Shown here one piece after another: positions 1-9,899 of a stretch of DNA of 52,200 bases (its first letter is position 1; every line of letters starts with the position of its first letter). A program made the position numbers and the translations under genes. The stretch is from Candidatus Yonathbacteria bacterium RIFCSPLOWO2_01_FULL_47_33b (GTDB taxonomy: Bacteria; Patescibacteriota; Minisyncoccia; Phycocordibacterales; UBA1550): contig MHUW01000019.1 of NCBI GenBank assembly GCA_001823575.1, forward strand, positions 1-52,200. Reading direction: 5' to 3'. The notes beneath the pieces were generated by a model, which saw only the letters and a list, made by a program, of their open reading frames with translations, was not told the DNA's origin and searched no databases.

Positions 1-911
1 CTTCCCGTAGCTGGGTCCTTCAAATAGCACGAACCCTGGTTTTTCCCAAAGCCAGACTCTTGCATAAAAATAGCAAGGAGGAACGCTGGCCGAACGCCCG
101 TCTTTTGGGAAACAGTTTTTGCATAATCATACGCCTGACCAAAGGGGATTTCGCCAGAATCACGGAGTGCAAAGAGTGCGGCACGAATTTTTGCGGCAGC
201 AGCCTGTTTTTCTTGAAGCACTTTTTTATAGGCTGCCTCCTGCCCTTTGGTTACCTTCAACACCCGCGCCTTTTCAGCTTCCTTCGAATCGAGGAACTTT
301 TTTTCAAGCTCCTTCTGGTAGCGCATATCCGTTTCTTTGTCCTTTTTTTCCTCAAGCGCCGTCTTTGCCTCTTCGGTTATTTTTTTAGCGGTATCAACCT
401 CCTCGATTGATTTACCTATAGCTTCCTCAACAGACTGAAACGCGTCGACATCAACAAAAAACTCCGAAAGGGGTTTATCAGAAAGGGCTACCTCGGCAAG
501 AGAATACGAGTCAAGCTCGTCGGTGCGACGAAGGAGCGCTGCAAGAGAATCTCGCTCACGGTCAATTTTTGCCGAATATTTGGTGATGGTTTGTTTTTTT
601 ACACCAATGTCTTCAGTGAGTCCTGAGATGGCAATATTGCGGGCTTTAATAGAGAGTTTTGCTTTTTGAATTTGCGCATTCAAAATATCTACGTCACGCT
701 TAAGTGTCGCGCCTTCACTTTGTTTGCTTTTAACGAGCGCGTCTTGAATTTTTATTTCTTTTTCAGTCTGCGCTAATTCTGCTTCAAGCTTTGTACGGCA
801 CGCAGCGTCGCACGGCGCGGTCTGCGCAATGGCGACCGAAAATAAACCCCCAAAGGCGGCTACGAGCAATAGAAAAAACACGGTGAGCTTGGTAGGCAAA
901 CTTTTTTGCAT
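1..911 (-). CDS. Secreted coiled-coil protein with C-terminal lytic-transglycosylase-like segment (partial, runs off window start)
   Basis: Reverse-strand reading from ATG at 909-911: MQKSLPTKLTVFFLLLVAAFGGLFSVAIAQTAPCDAACRTKLEAELAQ... (signal peptide then coiled coil), ending ...PAFLLAIFMQESGFGKNQGSCYLKDPATG at the edge. Absent from ORF track because it is truncated. Confidence 0.75.
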   Translation of the reverse strand, partial: MQKSLPTKLTVFFLLLVAAFGGLFSVAIAQTAPCDAACRTKLEAELAQTEKEIKIQDALVKSKQSEGATLKRDVDILNAQIQKAKLSIKARNIAISGLTEDIGVKKQTITKYSAKIDRERDSLAALLRRTDELDSYSLAEVALSDKPLSEFFVDVDAFQSVEEAIGKSIEEVDTAKKITEEAKTALEEKKDKETDMRYQKELEKKFLDSKEAEKARVLKVTKGQEAAYKKVLQEKQAAAAKIRAALFALRDSGEIPFGQAYDYAKTVSQKTGVRPAFLLAIFMQESGFGKNQGSCYLKDPATG

Positions 912-927
912 GTATATTTCATTATAA

Positions 928-966
928 CAAAAAAACCGCCCCGAGAGTATCCCGTGGCGGTTTTTG
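928..966. terminator. Intrinsic terminator hairpin
   Basis: aaaaaccgcc...ggcggttttt inverted repeat between rplY and the next gene. Confidence 0.75.
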
Positions 967-981
967 CTCAGCGTGCGGTCT

Positions 982-1617
982 TTATTCCGCAGCCTCCTCT
1001 TCTTCCTTCTTGCCCTTCTTTTCAACTTCGATTGATGCGAGGTCCATAACAACAGGAGTTTCTGCCTCCTCTTTGGCTACCGCGATTGCGGCAACAACCT
1101 CGTTTGCGTGGGTTACCAATGTTACGCCCTTTGGAAGGACAATGTCACCTGCGGCAATCTGGCCGTCGAGAGTAGCGAGGGCTGAAACATCAACCGTTAC
1201 GCCGTGAGGAAGGTTCTCTGGGAGTGCCTTCACTTCGATCTCGTGGAGTGCCTTAACAAGTGTAGCGCCGAGGTCTTTCACAGCAGGGGCAACACCGATG
1301 AATTCAACAGGTACGTGAACCGTAACTTCATGGCCTTTTTCGATAACATAAAAGTCAGCGTGAATAGGCTCGCCTTTTACAGGGTCAATCTGAACCTCCG
1401 TAATGAGCGCGTTTACCTTACCCTTAGGCATTTCAAGGACTACCACCGTTGATTCGCCTGCGGCCTTCCATACTTTCTTGAATTCATTCAAGGGGAAAAC
1501 ACAGGGTGTTGCCTCTTGTTTGTGACCGTAATAAACTGCGGGAATAAAACCCTGGGCGCGCACTTCTGCGAGCTTTGCCTTTCCTTCACGAATTTCTCCT
1601 TTGAGTGTGATTGTCAT
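982..1617 (-). CDS. rplY: 50S ribosomal protein L25 (general stress protein Ctc type)
   Basis: 211 aa; two-domain L25/Ctc-like sequence with acidic C-terminal tail. Confidence 0.9.
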   Translation of the reverse strand: MTITLKGEIREGKAKLAEVRAQGFIPAVYYGHKQEATPCVFPLNEFKKVWKAAGESTVVVLEMPKGKVNALITEVQIDPVKGEPIHADFYVIEKGHEVTVHVPVEFIGVAPAVKDLGATLVKALHEIEVKALPENLPHGVTVDVSALATLDGQIAAGDIVLPKGVTLVTHANEVVAAIAVAKEEAETPVVMDLASIEVEKKGKKEEEEAAE

Positions 1618-1644
1618 ATTGGGCTATTATACGGGTTTTTGTAA

Positions 1645-1690
1645 AAAAGGCAAGAGGTGGCGCGCTTTCGCGGCCACCTCTTGCCTTTTG
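1645..1690 (-). terminator. Intrinsic terminator downstream of fba
   Basis: aaaaaggcaagaggtggc...gccacctcttgcctttt strong hairpin. Confidence 0.75.
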
Positions 1691-1699
1691 GGGGTACTT

Positions 1700-2566
1700 T
1701 TAGAGAAAATTAAAGAGTCTCATCCTCTTTTCCACCACGGCCGCCACCGCATCAACGGCTGGCTTCATAAATTTGTAGGGTGCTGTTTCGTCAGGATTCT
1801 CGTTCAAGTATGCCTTGACCGCATCGTGGTACGCCACACGAATCTCAGTGTTGATGTGAATAATACCAATCCCCGCCTTGATAGCAGCCTGGAAATCCTC
1901 ATCGCTTGTTCCTGATCCGCCGTGAAGCACGAGAGGTACCCCTGCCGCCTGGCGCACTTCTTTAATACGCTCAATATTGAGGCGTGGCTCGGGAGCGTTG
2001 CGGAGCATGCCGTGAATGTTCCCTACTGACGGTGCAAAAAGGTCGATGCCCGTTTCTTTTACAAAACGCGCCGACTCCTCGCCGGTCGTGAGATTTTCAA
2101 GCGATACACCTTCAGGAACCTCGTCAAGAACCTTTGAGCCCGACCCAATATAGCCGAGCTCTGCCTCCACAATAATTTCAGGGTTCACGCTGCGCGCATA
2201 TTCCACACACTGCTTGGTAATGCGCGCATTTTCCTCAAACGAAAGCTTCGCCCCGTCAAAAATAACCGCATCAAACCCTGCATCAATAGCCTCCTTTACC
2301 CGCTCAAAGGAATACGAGTGGTCGGCGTTGAGATATATTGGGTATCCCTCGTCACGCACCGTCTTTACAAGAGCAACCGCCTGCGGAATACCTACAAAAT
2401 CGCGCTCCCCTTCTGATACGCCGATAATGACGGGTACACCCGCTGCCTTGGCCCCTTTGATGACCCCCCAGAAGCCCTCCATGTCTGAAATATTAAAATG
2501 TCCGACGGCAACCCCCTTTTCTTCTGCCATCCGAATTGTCTCGCGTAATGTTGGTACTGTGTTCAT
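1700..2566 (-). CDS. fba: Class II fructose-bisphosphate aldolase
   Basis: 288 aa; GHFNISDMEG, NADHS, EAELGYIGS, LHGGSGTSDED, NTEIR motifs. Confidence 0.9.
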   Translation of the reverse strand: MNTVPTLRETIRMAEEKGVAVGHFNISDMEGFWGVIKGAKAAGVPVIIGVSEGERDFVGIPQAVALVKTVRDEGYPIYLNADHSYSFERVKEAIDAGFDAVIFDGAKLSFEENARITKQCVEYARSVNPEIIVEAELGYIGSGSKVLDEVPEGVSLENLTTGEESARFVKETGIDLFAPSVGNIHGMLRNAPEPRLNIERIKEVRQAAGVPLVLHGGSGTSDEDFQAAIKAGIGIIHINTEIRVAYHDAVKAYLNENPDETAPYKFMKPAVDAVAAVVEKRMRLFNFL

Positions 2567-2650
2567 ATATATGTAGTTATGTTTTCTAGTATACCATAAT
2601 GAAATAATGGTGGTATACTAGAGGGAATTAATCAGTAATAGAAATCATAT

Positions 2651-3655
2651 ATGGAGAATCAGTTAGACTTTGTAGGAATCGGTGATACCGTTGTCGATGC
2701 ATTTATCCGCCTCAAAGAGGACCAGGCGCATACCACGTGCCGTATTGATACGGGCGCATGCGAGATTTGTATGCCATTTGGCGCAAAAGTTCCTTTTGAT
2801 TTTGTGACGGTATGTTACGCCGTGGGCAACAGTGCCAACGCCTGTGTTTCTGCTTCACGCCTTGGTCTCAAGAGCGCCCTCATCACCAATCTCGGCAACG
2901 ACGAGGATGGCAAAAAATGTCTCGCATCGCTCAAGAACGACGGCGTCGGTACGCAGTATATAAAAGAGTACGATGGCATCAAAACCAACTACCACTATGT
3001 GCTCTGGTACGACAGCGAGCGTACGATTCTCATCAAGCACGAAGATTTCCCTTACACGCTTCCCCTTGGCGATGTCGGACCACGCTGGCTCTACCTCTCA
3101 TCGCTCAACGAAAAGTCACTTGCCTATCATCACGAAATCGCCGCATATCTTGCAAAGCACCCTGAGACAAAACTTTCATTTCAGCCGGGCGGTTTTCAGA
3201 TTAAACTTGGTGTCGAAGCACTCAAAGATCTCTACGCACACACCGAAGTTTTCTTTTGTAATGTCGAGGAAGCACGTCTCATTTTAAAAACAGAGGAGCT
3301 CGAACCAAAGAACCTTGTAAAAATGATGGCGACACTTGGGCCAAAAATTGTCGTTATTACCGACGGTCCCAAGGGAGCGTACGTGTACGACGGTGTAGAT
3401 GCGTGGTTTATGCCCATCTACCCCGACCCTGTTCCTCCGTACGAGCGTACGGGAGCCGGCGATTCATTTGCCTCAGCATTTATTTCAGCACTCGCCCTCG
3501 GAAAAACCCCGAGCGAAGCGATTGCCTGGGCACCTATCAACTCGATGTCCGTCGTTCAAAAAGTAGGCGCACAAGAAGGCCTCCTCACCCGTGAAGCCCT
3601 CGAGAAATTCCTCGCCGAAGCCCCCGCCGACTACAAAGCGGTTAAGCTCGATTAA
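2651..3655 (+). CDS. PfkB-family carbohydrate kinase
   Basis: 334 aa; GDTVVDAF N-terminus and ERTGAGDSFASAFISAL C-terminal PfkB signature. Confidence 0.85.
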   Translation: MENQLDFVGIGDTVVDAFIRLKEDQAHTTCRIDTGACEICMPFGAKVPFDFVTVCYAVGNSANACVSASRLGLKSALITNLGNDEDGKKCLASLKNDGVGTQYIKEYDGIKTNYHYVLWYDSERTILIKHEDFPYTLPLGDVGPRWLYLSSLNEKSLAYHHEIAAYLAKHPETKLSFQPGGFQIKLGVEALKDLYAHTEVFFCNVEEARLILKTEELEPKNLVKMMATLGPKIVVITDGPKGAYVYDGVDAWFMPIYPDPVPPYERTGAGDSFASAFISALALGKTPSEAIAWAPINSMSVVQKVGAQEGLLTREALEKFLAEAPADYKAVKLD

Positions 3656-3663
3656 CAAAACTT

Positions 3664-3700
3664 AAAAAAACCGCCTTCGTTCAGAAGGCGGTTTTTTATT
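3664..3700. terminator. Intrinsic terminator
   Basis: aaaaaaccgccttcgttcagaaggcggtttttt. Confidence 0.75.
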
Positions 3701-3768
3701 AAAACAAAAACACCCCGCGAAAACTTGCGGGGTGTGAAATGATACAGAGTGATACACGTTATCGAACT

Positions 3769-5097
3769 TTAGAAGGTTCTGTAACTGAAGGTCGGTGGAG
3801 ACGACGAGAGTGGTGTACCGAAGGTGTTGTGCACAGAAAAAGAATATCCTCCATACACTGGGTCATGTACTGCAGTTACGCCGGCAACGGGAATAATAAT
3901 CTGATAATTCAGGATACCACCCGAAGAGAGAATGGGGATTGTGTATTTGCTCACAATATTTCCCGCCTTGATCTCCAATACTGCGGTGCTCGGCCCTTGT
4001 CCGCGAGCATATACGACCCCAATCGTATATGAGTCGGTGAGTTCTGAACAAGAGGCGACATATCGCTCTGGCCCATAACCCGCGGAATCTATAAGATCGA
4101 ACTTGCCTGCGGTACCAACAGGTGACAAAGATGTTGCTTGTGCGCCGTTATGCTCGTACACATGAAGATCCATATCTTGCCCTGCTCCAGGCGTAAGAGT
4201 AACAGAGATGGCGGTTTCATTGGAATACACCGGCGGGTGAACGCGGCTGTGCATCATCGTCACAATGTTTTGCGTGATGATATCCACCGTATTGCTTCCC
4301 GGTGCCAAATACTCTCCGACAAAACTATGTTTCAATATGTCGTGAGATATCCACGTACTCACTTCGTTGGTTGCATTTGGTTCCAAGGGAAGATTGACTA
4401 CCAAATCAAAGTCTATCAGACCAAAGCCTTGAATGGCTTGCTGGATGGCCTTGATTACCAGATCTTCCTCAAGGGTTGTGTACGGCCCGTCCCCGCCAAC
4501 AAAACTTGTTGGGTTGGCGACGGAAACAATACCAAACCCTTGCATTTGCGCAGAACTCAGCTCACTGAAAAGGATGTTCCATTCCGCGTTCGCAAAAAAG
4601 TTCCCTTGAGAGTGAGCAATGGTAACAACATTCTTTCCTTCCTTGATACTTTTATTATAAAGATCAAGATGTTCATTGAGGTCAGCACTTCCCACAATGC
4701 TCGAAAAGTCGAATGCTCCGGCAAGCCGAAGCATTTCATTCTGAAAGAAGTCAGGCATCATATCTATCCCGCCAAGCCACCGCCAAAAAGAGACAGCGAC
4801 ATTGTCAGACAAAGCTTTTTGCTTCGCGGATTCATACAGGTCATTCAAGAGTCCGTACGTTTTATTTTCCGCAAGGTCAAAGTCGAGTAAAGCAAATTCC
4901 TCCGGAGGTAATGTTGCGTGGAGCAACATCTCGATTTTTTCTCGAGATTTTACAGCATCATCATGATCATTCATAACGCCGTTACCGAATACCACGACTG
5001 TTCTTGGGCTGGGGGTGCCAACACAGAATGGTTCACTCGCAGTCGCTTCCGTAAAAGATACGAGAAGCATGAGAGCCGCACAGAGAATGTGTTTCAT
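3769..5097 (-). CDS. Secreted hypothetical protein with AHSQG nucleophile-elbow-like motif
   Basis: 442 aa; signal peptide MKHILCAALMLLVSFTEATA; VVTIAHSQGNFFANAEW; later GQDMDLHVYEHNG segment. Confidence 0.6.
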   Translation of the reverse strand: MKHILCAALMLLVSFTEATASEPFCVGTPSPRTVVVFGNGVMNDHDDAVKSREKIEMLLHATLPPEEFALLDFDLAENKTYGLLNDLYESAKQKALSDNVAVSFWRWLGGIDMMPDFFQNEMLRLAGAFDFSSIVGSADLNEHLDLYNKSIKEGKNVVTIAHSQGNFFANAEWNILFSELSSAQMQGFGIVSVANPTSFVGGDGPYTTLEEDLVIKAIQQAIQGFGLIDFDLVVNLPLEPNATNEVSTWISHDILKHSFVGEYLAPGSNTVDIITQNIVTMMHSRVHPPVYSNETAISVTLTPGAGQDMDLHVYEHNGAQATSLSPVGTAGKFDLIDSAGYGPERYVASCSELTDSYTIGVVYARGQGPSTAVLEIKAGNIVSKYTIPILSSGGILNYQIIIPVAGVTAVHDPVYGGYSFSVHNTFGTPLSSSPPTFSYRTF

Positions 5098-5117
5098 TGT
5101 TCACCTCCTTGAGATGA

Positions 5118-5687
5118 TTAGTTGGGGAGTGTTGAGGGATTAACCGCACACGTTGATGCACGCTGGTCATAAGGGGTTCCGTGGAACACCTCGCCACCGA
5201 GCTTATCATTGTAGGCGAAATACGCCTTTATGCGCTCGTCGGTGTTGAGGATTACAGATTTCAGCTCCACTTGCGGTTTATCCATGGCTTCAACGGATCC
5301 AAAAGTGTACACAAGGCACGTGATTGCCAAATCAGCTTCACGCCCATGTTGTACGGACTTCACCTTGTCCTGAGCATCAACAAGTGCTGCTTCCACAACT
5401 TTCGCATACTGAAAGAGTGCCGCGCGTTCCTTTGCCGAGTTGGGGTGTGTCGCCTCAATGTATTGTCGTACATGCAGTGGCAACCCAACACCATTGGTGT
5501 CCGTTGGCGTTATGTCGGGGATTACTGGCGCAGGCTTGGGCGTTGGTACAGGCGTCGTAGACGACACTTCACCACTACTGCTACCTCCCCCGCCACCGCA
5601 TCCGCTGATCGAACATACCCCCGCAAGAGCGAGGACGCCGAGGATGATGCCGAGTGCGTACTTGAAGATTGATTTCTTTGGTTCCAT
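5118..5687 (-). CDS. Putative lipoprotein, unknown function
   Basis: 189 aa; hydrophobic N-terminus and CSISGCGGGGGSSS lipobox-like segment. Confidence 0.6.
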   Translation of the reverse strand: MEPKKSIFKYALGIILGVLALAGVCSISGCGGGGGSSSGEVSSTTPVPTPKPAPVIPDITPTDTNGVGLPLHVRQYIEATHPNSAKERAALFQYAKVVEAALVDAQDKVKSVQHGREADLAITCLVYTFGSVEAMDKPQVELKSVILNTDERIKAYFAYNDKLGGEVFHGTPYDQRASTCAVNPSTLPN

Positions 5688-5788
5688 AATGTTGCTCCTT
5701 ATTGAGAGGTTACGATATATAGTGTATCACAAAGAACTAACACACTGCGAGTGACTTTACCACAAATATGTACCTCTGACAACCATCG

Positions 5789-7021
5789 CTAAAATCTTAG
5801 GGGCGCTCTCTTTATTTCAACGGTATCTTGTGTGGTTAGAGTTTTTAAATATTCGCTATCGAGACCTTGAATTTCCCAAATTTTTAAACTGAGTTCAGAA
5901 CCTACAAGAAACACCAACGCATCAGCATCTACAACAATAGAAACTCCTACCAACCCAGGAACGCCGCCGTCATTAATAGGGGTAGCTTGCGTTATATTGA
6001 GATTAGCAGGAAGCGACTGTATAAATTGTTTTTGCAACTCAACATTAGACGTTTGATGCTCAGTATCATAAAGCGCTACAACAACTTTCATTGTTCCTTT
6101 GTTTTCCAAATATCTAAACATTTTTTCAATATGCGGTGTCATTTTATTAATGCATACGCTTCCTGGATCCTGCACAACATCCAAAAGTGTTGTTGAGAGC
6201 AGACCTTTTGAATCTTCTAATACAGCCATCAAATACCGGCTGCCTCCTATCTGAGCAGCTCCATACGGTTCAACCTTATATATTTCCTTCACCGTAAATT
6301 GAGTCGCCGCAGGAATATAAGAAAGATTTTTGGTATTATTTTTATAAAAATGAAATCCTAAAGAATCAAGATCTTCAATACACTCCAAGTCACGATTTAT
6401 CTCAAGGTCCCTATCTGACCCACCACACCCCTCACAGTCACGACTATACGCAAGAGGTAAGTTAAATGAAAACTTAGTACCCAAGAGAGGGTTCTCAGGT
6501 TGTGGAACAGACCTACGCCCTGAATGTACAACAAAAGATATTGGTTTCCAAAGGGAAACAACTATTGTAATGATAATGACAATTACAAGAGCGATGAGAT
6601 AGTAAGTTTTCTTACCACTTTCTTCTTTTAATTCTGCTGTTGCCTTATCTTCACCATCTCCTATAAAGCCCCTGAGGTATCCGTAGACCAGAAATAATGG
6701 GCCGACAGCAGGCGCAAAGTATAACAGGAGTCCGATAGGAAACCCAATTACAAACATAAGAAGACCGAACCACACAATAGTGCGAGACTTCCCTGCCTTT
6801 ACCCAAAATAAATACAAAATAAAAAAATAGGTCAAAAAACCAAGAATAGAGAGTGCCCATGATGGGAAAGTATCATTGAGGAGAGATTTTAAAGCTCCCG
6901 TAGTTCCAATCGTTCCAAACGAAACAACAAGAAACTTCTCCACTAATTCTAAAAATTTTTTCATTGATTTGATACCTACTATTATACCCTGCTTATTAAT
7001 ATTTTGCATCAAATTTTCCAA
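5789..7021 (-). CDS. Hypothetical multi-TM membrane protein
   Basis: 410 aa; several hydrophobic segments in N-terminal half, soluble C-terminus. Confidence 0.55.
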   Translation of the reverse strand: MENLMQNINKQGIIVGIKSMKKFLELVEKFLVVSFGTIGTTGALKSLLNDTFPSWALSILGFLTYFFILYLFWVKAGKSRTIVWFGLLMFVIGFPIGLLLYFAPAVGPLFLVYGYLRGFIGDGEDKATAELKEESGKKTYYLIALVIVIIITIVVSLWKPISFVVHSGRRSVPQPENPLLGTKFSFNLPLAYSRDCEGCGGSDRDLEINRDLECIEDLDSLGFHFYKNNTKNLSYIPAATQFTVKEIYKVEPYGAAQIGGSRYLMAVLEDSKGLLSTTLLDVVQDPGSVCINKMTPHIEKMFRYLENKGTMKVVVALYDTEHQTSNVELQKQFIQSLPANLNITQATPINDGGVPGLVGVSIVVDADALVFLVGSELSLKIWEIQGLDSEYLKTLTTQDTVEIKRAPLRF

Positions 7022-7041
7022 GGACTCCCCTTGGATTCCTC

Positions 7042-7512
7042 TTACATATCAACTTGTTTGCACACCTCCAAGGGAAATTCTTTGCCTTCAACCCAATCGC
7101 GCAAAAGCTCGTAGGCGCGTAGAGAAATAAATTCTTCAGGGAGCATTTTCGATAATTCTTCTTTGGTAAACCAGCGTACTTCGAGAACAGATTCACCATG
7201 CAGCTCCTGCTCTACGGCGGAGGCAGGCCTTGCGCCCGCACCGTCTGCGTGGGCAAGAAAATTGAATTGAACTCTTCTTTTGTCGGCTTCTTCTGAAACA
7301 TACACACCGAGAGAATGTATAAGTGTCACATCCAAAGAAGCTTCTTCTTTACATTCTCGTATTGCAGTGGTAAATATTGTCTCCCCGCTATCGTGTGATC
7401 CTTTGACGATGTTCCAAAGCGGCGTCGGATTCTTTGCGAGTTTCTCCTTGATGAGCAAAGCTCTCCCGTCTTCGTCAACAATAATGACACCAACTTTTAT
7501 TTTTGTGTCCAT
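7042..7512 (-). CDS. NUDIX hydrolase
   Basis: 156 aa; Nudix-box-like GETIFTTAIRECKEEAS. Confidence 0.85.
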   Translation of the reverse strand: MDTKIKVGVIIVDEDGRALLIKEKLAKNPTPLWNIVKGSHDSGETIFTTAIRECKEEASLDVTLIHSLGVYVSEEADKRRVQFNFLAHADGAGARPASAVEQELHGESVLEVRWFTKEELSKMLPEEFISLRAYELLRDWVEGKEFPLEVCKQVDM

Positions 7513-7527
7513 AGTAAATAATCAGAA

Positions 7528-9339
7528 TTACACCAACCCAATGTGCAGCTCGTAGCTGTGGCGGTAGATGCCGTTTTTGATCTTCATCAGCTCGTCGTGG
7601 TTTCCCTCTTCCGCAATCTTTCCTTTTTCGATTACAAAGATGCGGTCTGCTTTTCGCACGGTACTCAGGCGATGCGCGATGATGAACGTCGTGCGCCCTT
7701 TCATAAGCTTTTCCAAAGCCTCACTCACTTTACGCTCGGTCTCGCTATCGAGCGCGCTCGTTGGCTCATCGAGAATCAAAATCTTTGGGTCACGCAATAT
7801 CGCACGGGCAATAGCCACGCGTTGTTTCTGTCCCACCGAAAGCTTCACTCCGCGTTCTCCCACCACCGTATCGTACCCCAAAGGCATCGCGGCGATAAAC
7901 TCATCTGCGTGCGCTTCGTGCGTAGCGCGAATAATATCTTCGTCAGATGCACTCGGTGATCCGTATCGTATATTTTCTTTTATTGTATTGTTGAAAAGTG
8001 CTACCTCCTGAGGCACCATGGCAATATTCTTTCGTAAATTAGTGAGGTGAAGCTTGCGCGTATCGACACCATCAACGAGTACGCGCCCTTTCGAGGGGAA
8101 ATAATACCCAGAGATAAGAGAAATGGCAGTACTCTTTCCCACGCCAGACTCGCCAACAAATGCCACGACCTCTCCGGCACGCACTTTAAAATCAACCCCC
8201 GAGAGCACATCTGGCTGACCTTCGCCATACGTAAAAGAAACATTTTCGAAAACAATTTCTCCGGAAAAATGCTCGGGGGTTATGGCCCCTTTAGGCTCAT
8301 ACACCTCTTCTTGCGCATCAAAAATCTCCTCTGCTTGCGCCGCTATGGTAAGCCCGTTTTGAATCGTCTGCCAACTATGCCCGAGCGATACAAAGGGGCC
8401 AAAAAACATCATTGCATAACCATTGAGTGCAACAAGCTCCCCTACGGTGATAGTGCCGTTTGAAACAAACTGTACGGAAAAAATAAATATTGCGAGTTGC
8501 GTCGCAAGTACAATCATGCGCTGGAAGAAACCTATGTTACTCCAAGTACGGTCAATCTGCTCCCACAAGCGTGCAGTCCTCACCATGAGTGCGTTACTCA
8601 CCGCATGACTCTCATAGTCCTCAGTGGCTGCCTGTTTTACACTCTCGATTTGCATTACCGCTTGAGCAGCATCATCCCATCCTTCATTCCACGACTTATG
8701 CGCTGCAATATCAACCGCTACAATAGGGAGAAGTATTCTCGACAAAAGTGCTGCATATAAAACAACCCCCGCTACCAAAATACTTGCAAGAAACGTATTG
8801 ATACTTGCTGCAAGCGTGATACCAATAATGATGCTAAGAAATTGCGGAGCAACCTCGGCGACCGTTCTCACAATAGCTGAAACTCGCCAGCTTGTGGCCC
8901 CTATTTTTTGCATCACGCCGTTTATATGTACACTTTTGTGGTACACAAGAGGCGCACGCAGTAAATGTATAAATCCGTTTGTCTGAATATTTAATGACAC
9001 CCCTGTATCTACACGCCGACGCAGACGATCCATAACCCAGTCAATGTTGTTCGCCACTAGCTGCACAAACACCCACGCACCAAGCAAAACTCCCCAGAGC
9101 GGGAGTGTGCTCGTCACCAACGTGTGCTCCCCTTGAGAGAGTTCAATAAGCGTGTCAAAGAAACGTCCCGTCACGTACGGGACAAACCCGTTCGCCAGTG
9201 CTGAAATAACACCCAAAAACACCAGGACAGTAAGTTCCTTTTTAAATGGCCACACATGTCGCCATATAGCCCGCAACCCCTTTTTCATCTCCTCTTTTTC
9301 GGTGTGTGGGCTTTTTTCTGTTTGCTTTTCCTCAGACAT
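7528..9339 (-). CDS. ABC transporter, fused permease/ATPase (exporter type)
   Basis: 603 aa; Walker A GESGVGKST, signature LSVGQKQR, Walker B ILILDEPTSALD. Confidence 0.9.
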   Translation of the reverse strand: MSEEKQTEKSPHTEKEEMKKGLRAIWRHVWPFKKELTVLVFLGVISALANGFVPYVTGRFFDTLIELSQGEHTLVTSTLPLWGVLLGAWVFVQLVANNIDWVMDRLRRRVDTGVSLNIQTNGFIHLLRAPLVYHKSVHINGVMQKIGATSWRVSAIVRTVAEVAPQFLSIIIGITLAASINTFLASILVAGVVLYAALLSRILLPIVAVDIAAHKSWNEGWDDAAQAVMQIESVKQAATEDYESHAVSNALMVRTARLWEQIDRTWSNIGFFQRMIVLATQLAIFIFSVQFVSNGTITVGELVALNGYAMMFFGPFVSLGHSWQTIQNGLTIAAQAEEIFDAQEEVYEPKGAITPEHFSGEIVFENVSFTYGEGQPDVLSGVDFKVRAGEVVAFVGESGVGKSTAISLISGYYFPSKGRVLVDGVDTRKLHLTNLRKNIAMVPQEVALFNNTIKENIRYGSPSASDEDIIRATHEAHADEFIAAMPLGYDTVVGERGVKLSVGQKQRVAIARAILRDPKILILDEPTSALDSETERKVSEALEKLMKGRTTFIIAHRLSTVRKADRIFVIEKGKIAEEGNHDELMKIKNGIYRHSYELHIGLV

Positions 9340-9381
9340 ATAGGCCGTATTGTAGCACAGGGTATGATTTAGGACTTATTC

Positions 9382-9879
9382 TTACTTTAGATTAACTTTT
9401 AATTCTCGCGCTCTTTCCATAATCCTATCGCCAATACTTCCCCAGTCAAAATATTGTTTATATTCATCGGGGTCGATAAGTTTTATTTCTGCTACCGTGT
9501 CAGCGGGGTCACATACAAATGGCCCGTATGGTTGCACCGAGCACACATAGCGAAGCTGGTAGTAAAAACTATCGTCACGCGTATCAATAACCTTCTGAAC
9601 TCCAACCGGCAGAAACGACATCACTTCCATATTTGCTTCTTCTTGTATTTCTCGCACCAATGTTTGCTCTAGTGTCTCTCCTTTTTCAATAGTCCCCCCA
9701 ATAAGTCCCCAATTTTTCTTTTTACCATTGTACCCTATTACTATTTTATCACCATAAAAACAAACACCGTATGTCTGAGTACACTTACTCATATCTAAAT
9801 CATCAAAAGAATCCGCATCCGAATATTCAAAAATATATTCCACCCCCGCGAGCCCTTTGTAATTGTTCGTGAGATTCAT
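9382..9879 (-). CDS. NUDIX hydrolase
   Basis: 165 aa; GGTIEKGETLEQTLVREIQEEANM Nudix box. Confidence 0.85.
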   Translation of the reverse strand: MNLTNNYKGLAGVEYIFEYSDADSFDDLDMSKCTQTYGVCFYGDKIVIGYNGKKKNWGLIGGTIEKGETLEQTLVREIQEEANMEVMSFLPVGVQKVIDTRDDSFYYQLRYVCSVQPYGPFVCDPADTVAEIKLIDPDEYKQYFDWGSIGDRIMERARELKVNLK

Positions 9880-9899
9880 AATCTAATCATTATACCCCC

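Noticed and set aside
60-410. Plus-strand ORFs at 60-410 and 119-388
   Set aside because: They lie antisense to the clear truncated coiled-coil/lytic transglycosylase gene (1-911, minus).
4138-4890. 250-aa plus-strand ORF
   Set aside because: Shadow ORF antisense to the 442-aa secreted protein; no recognisable domain or RBS.
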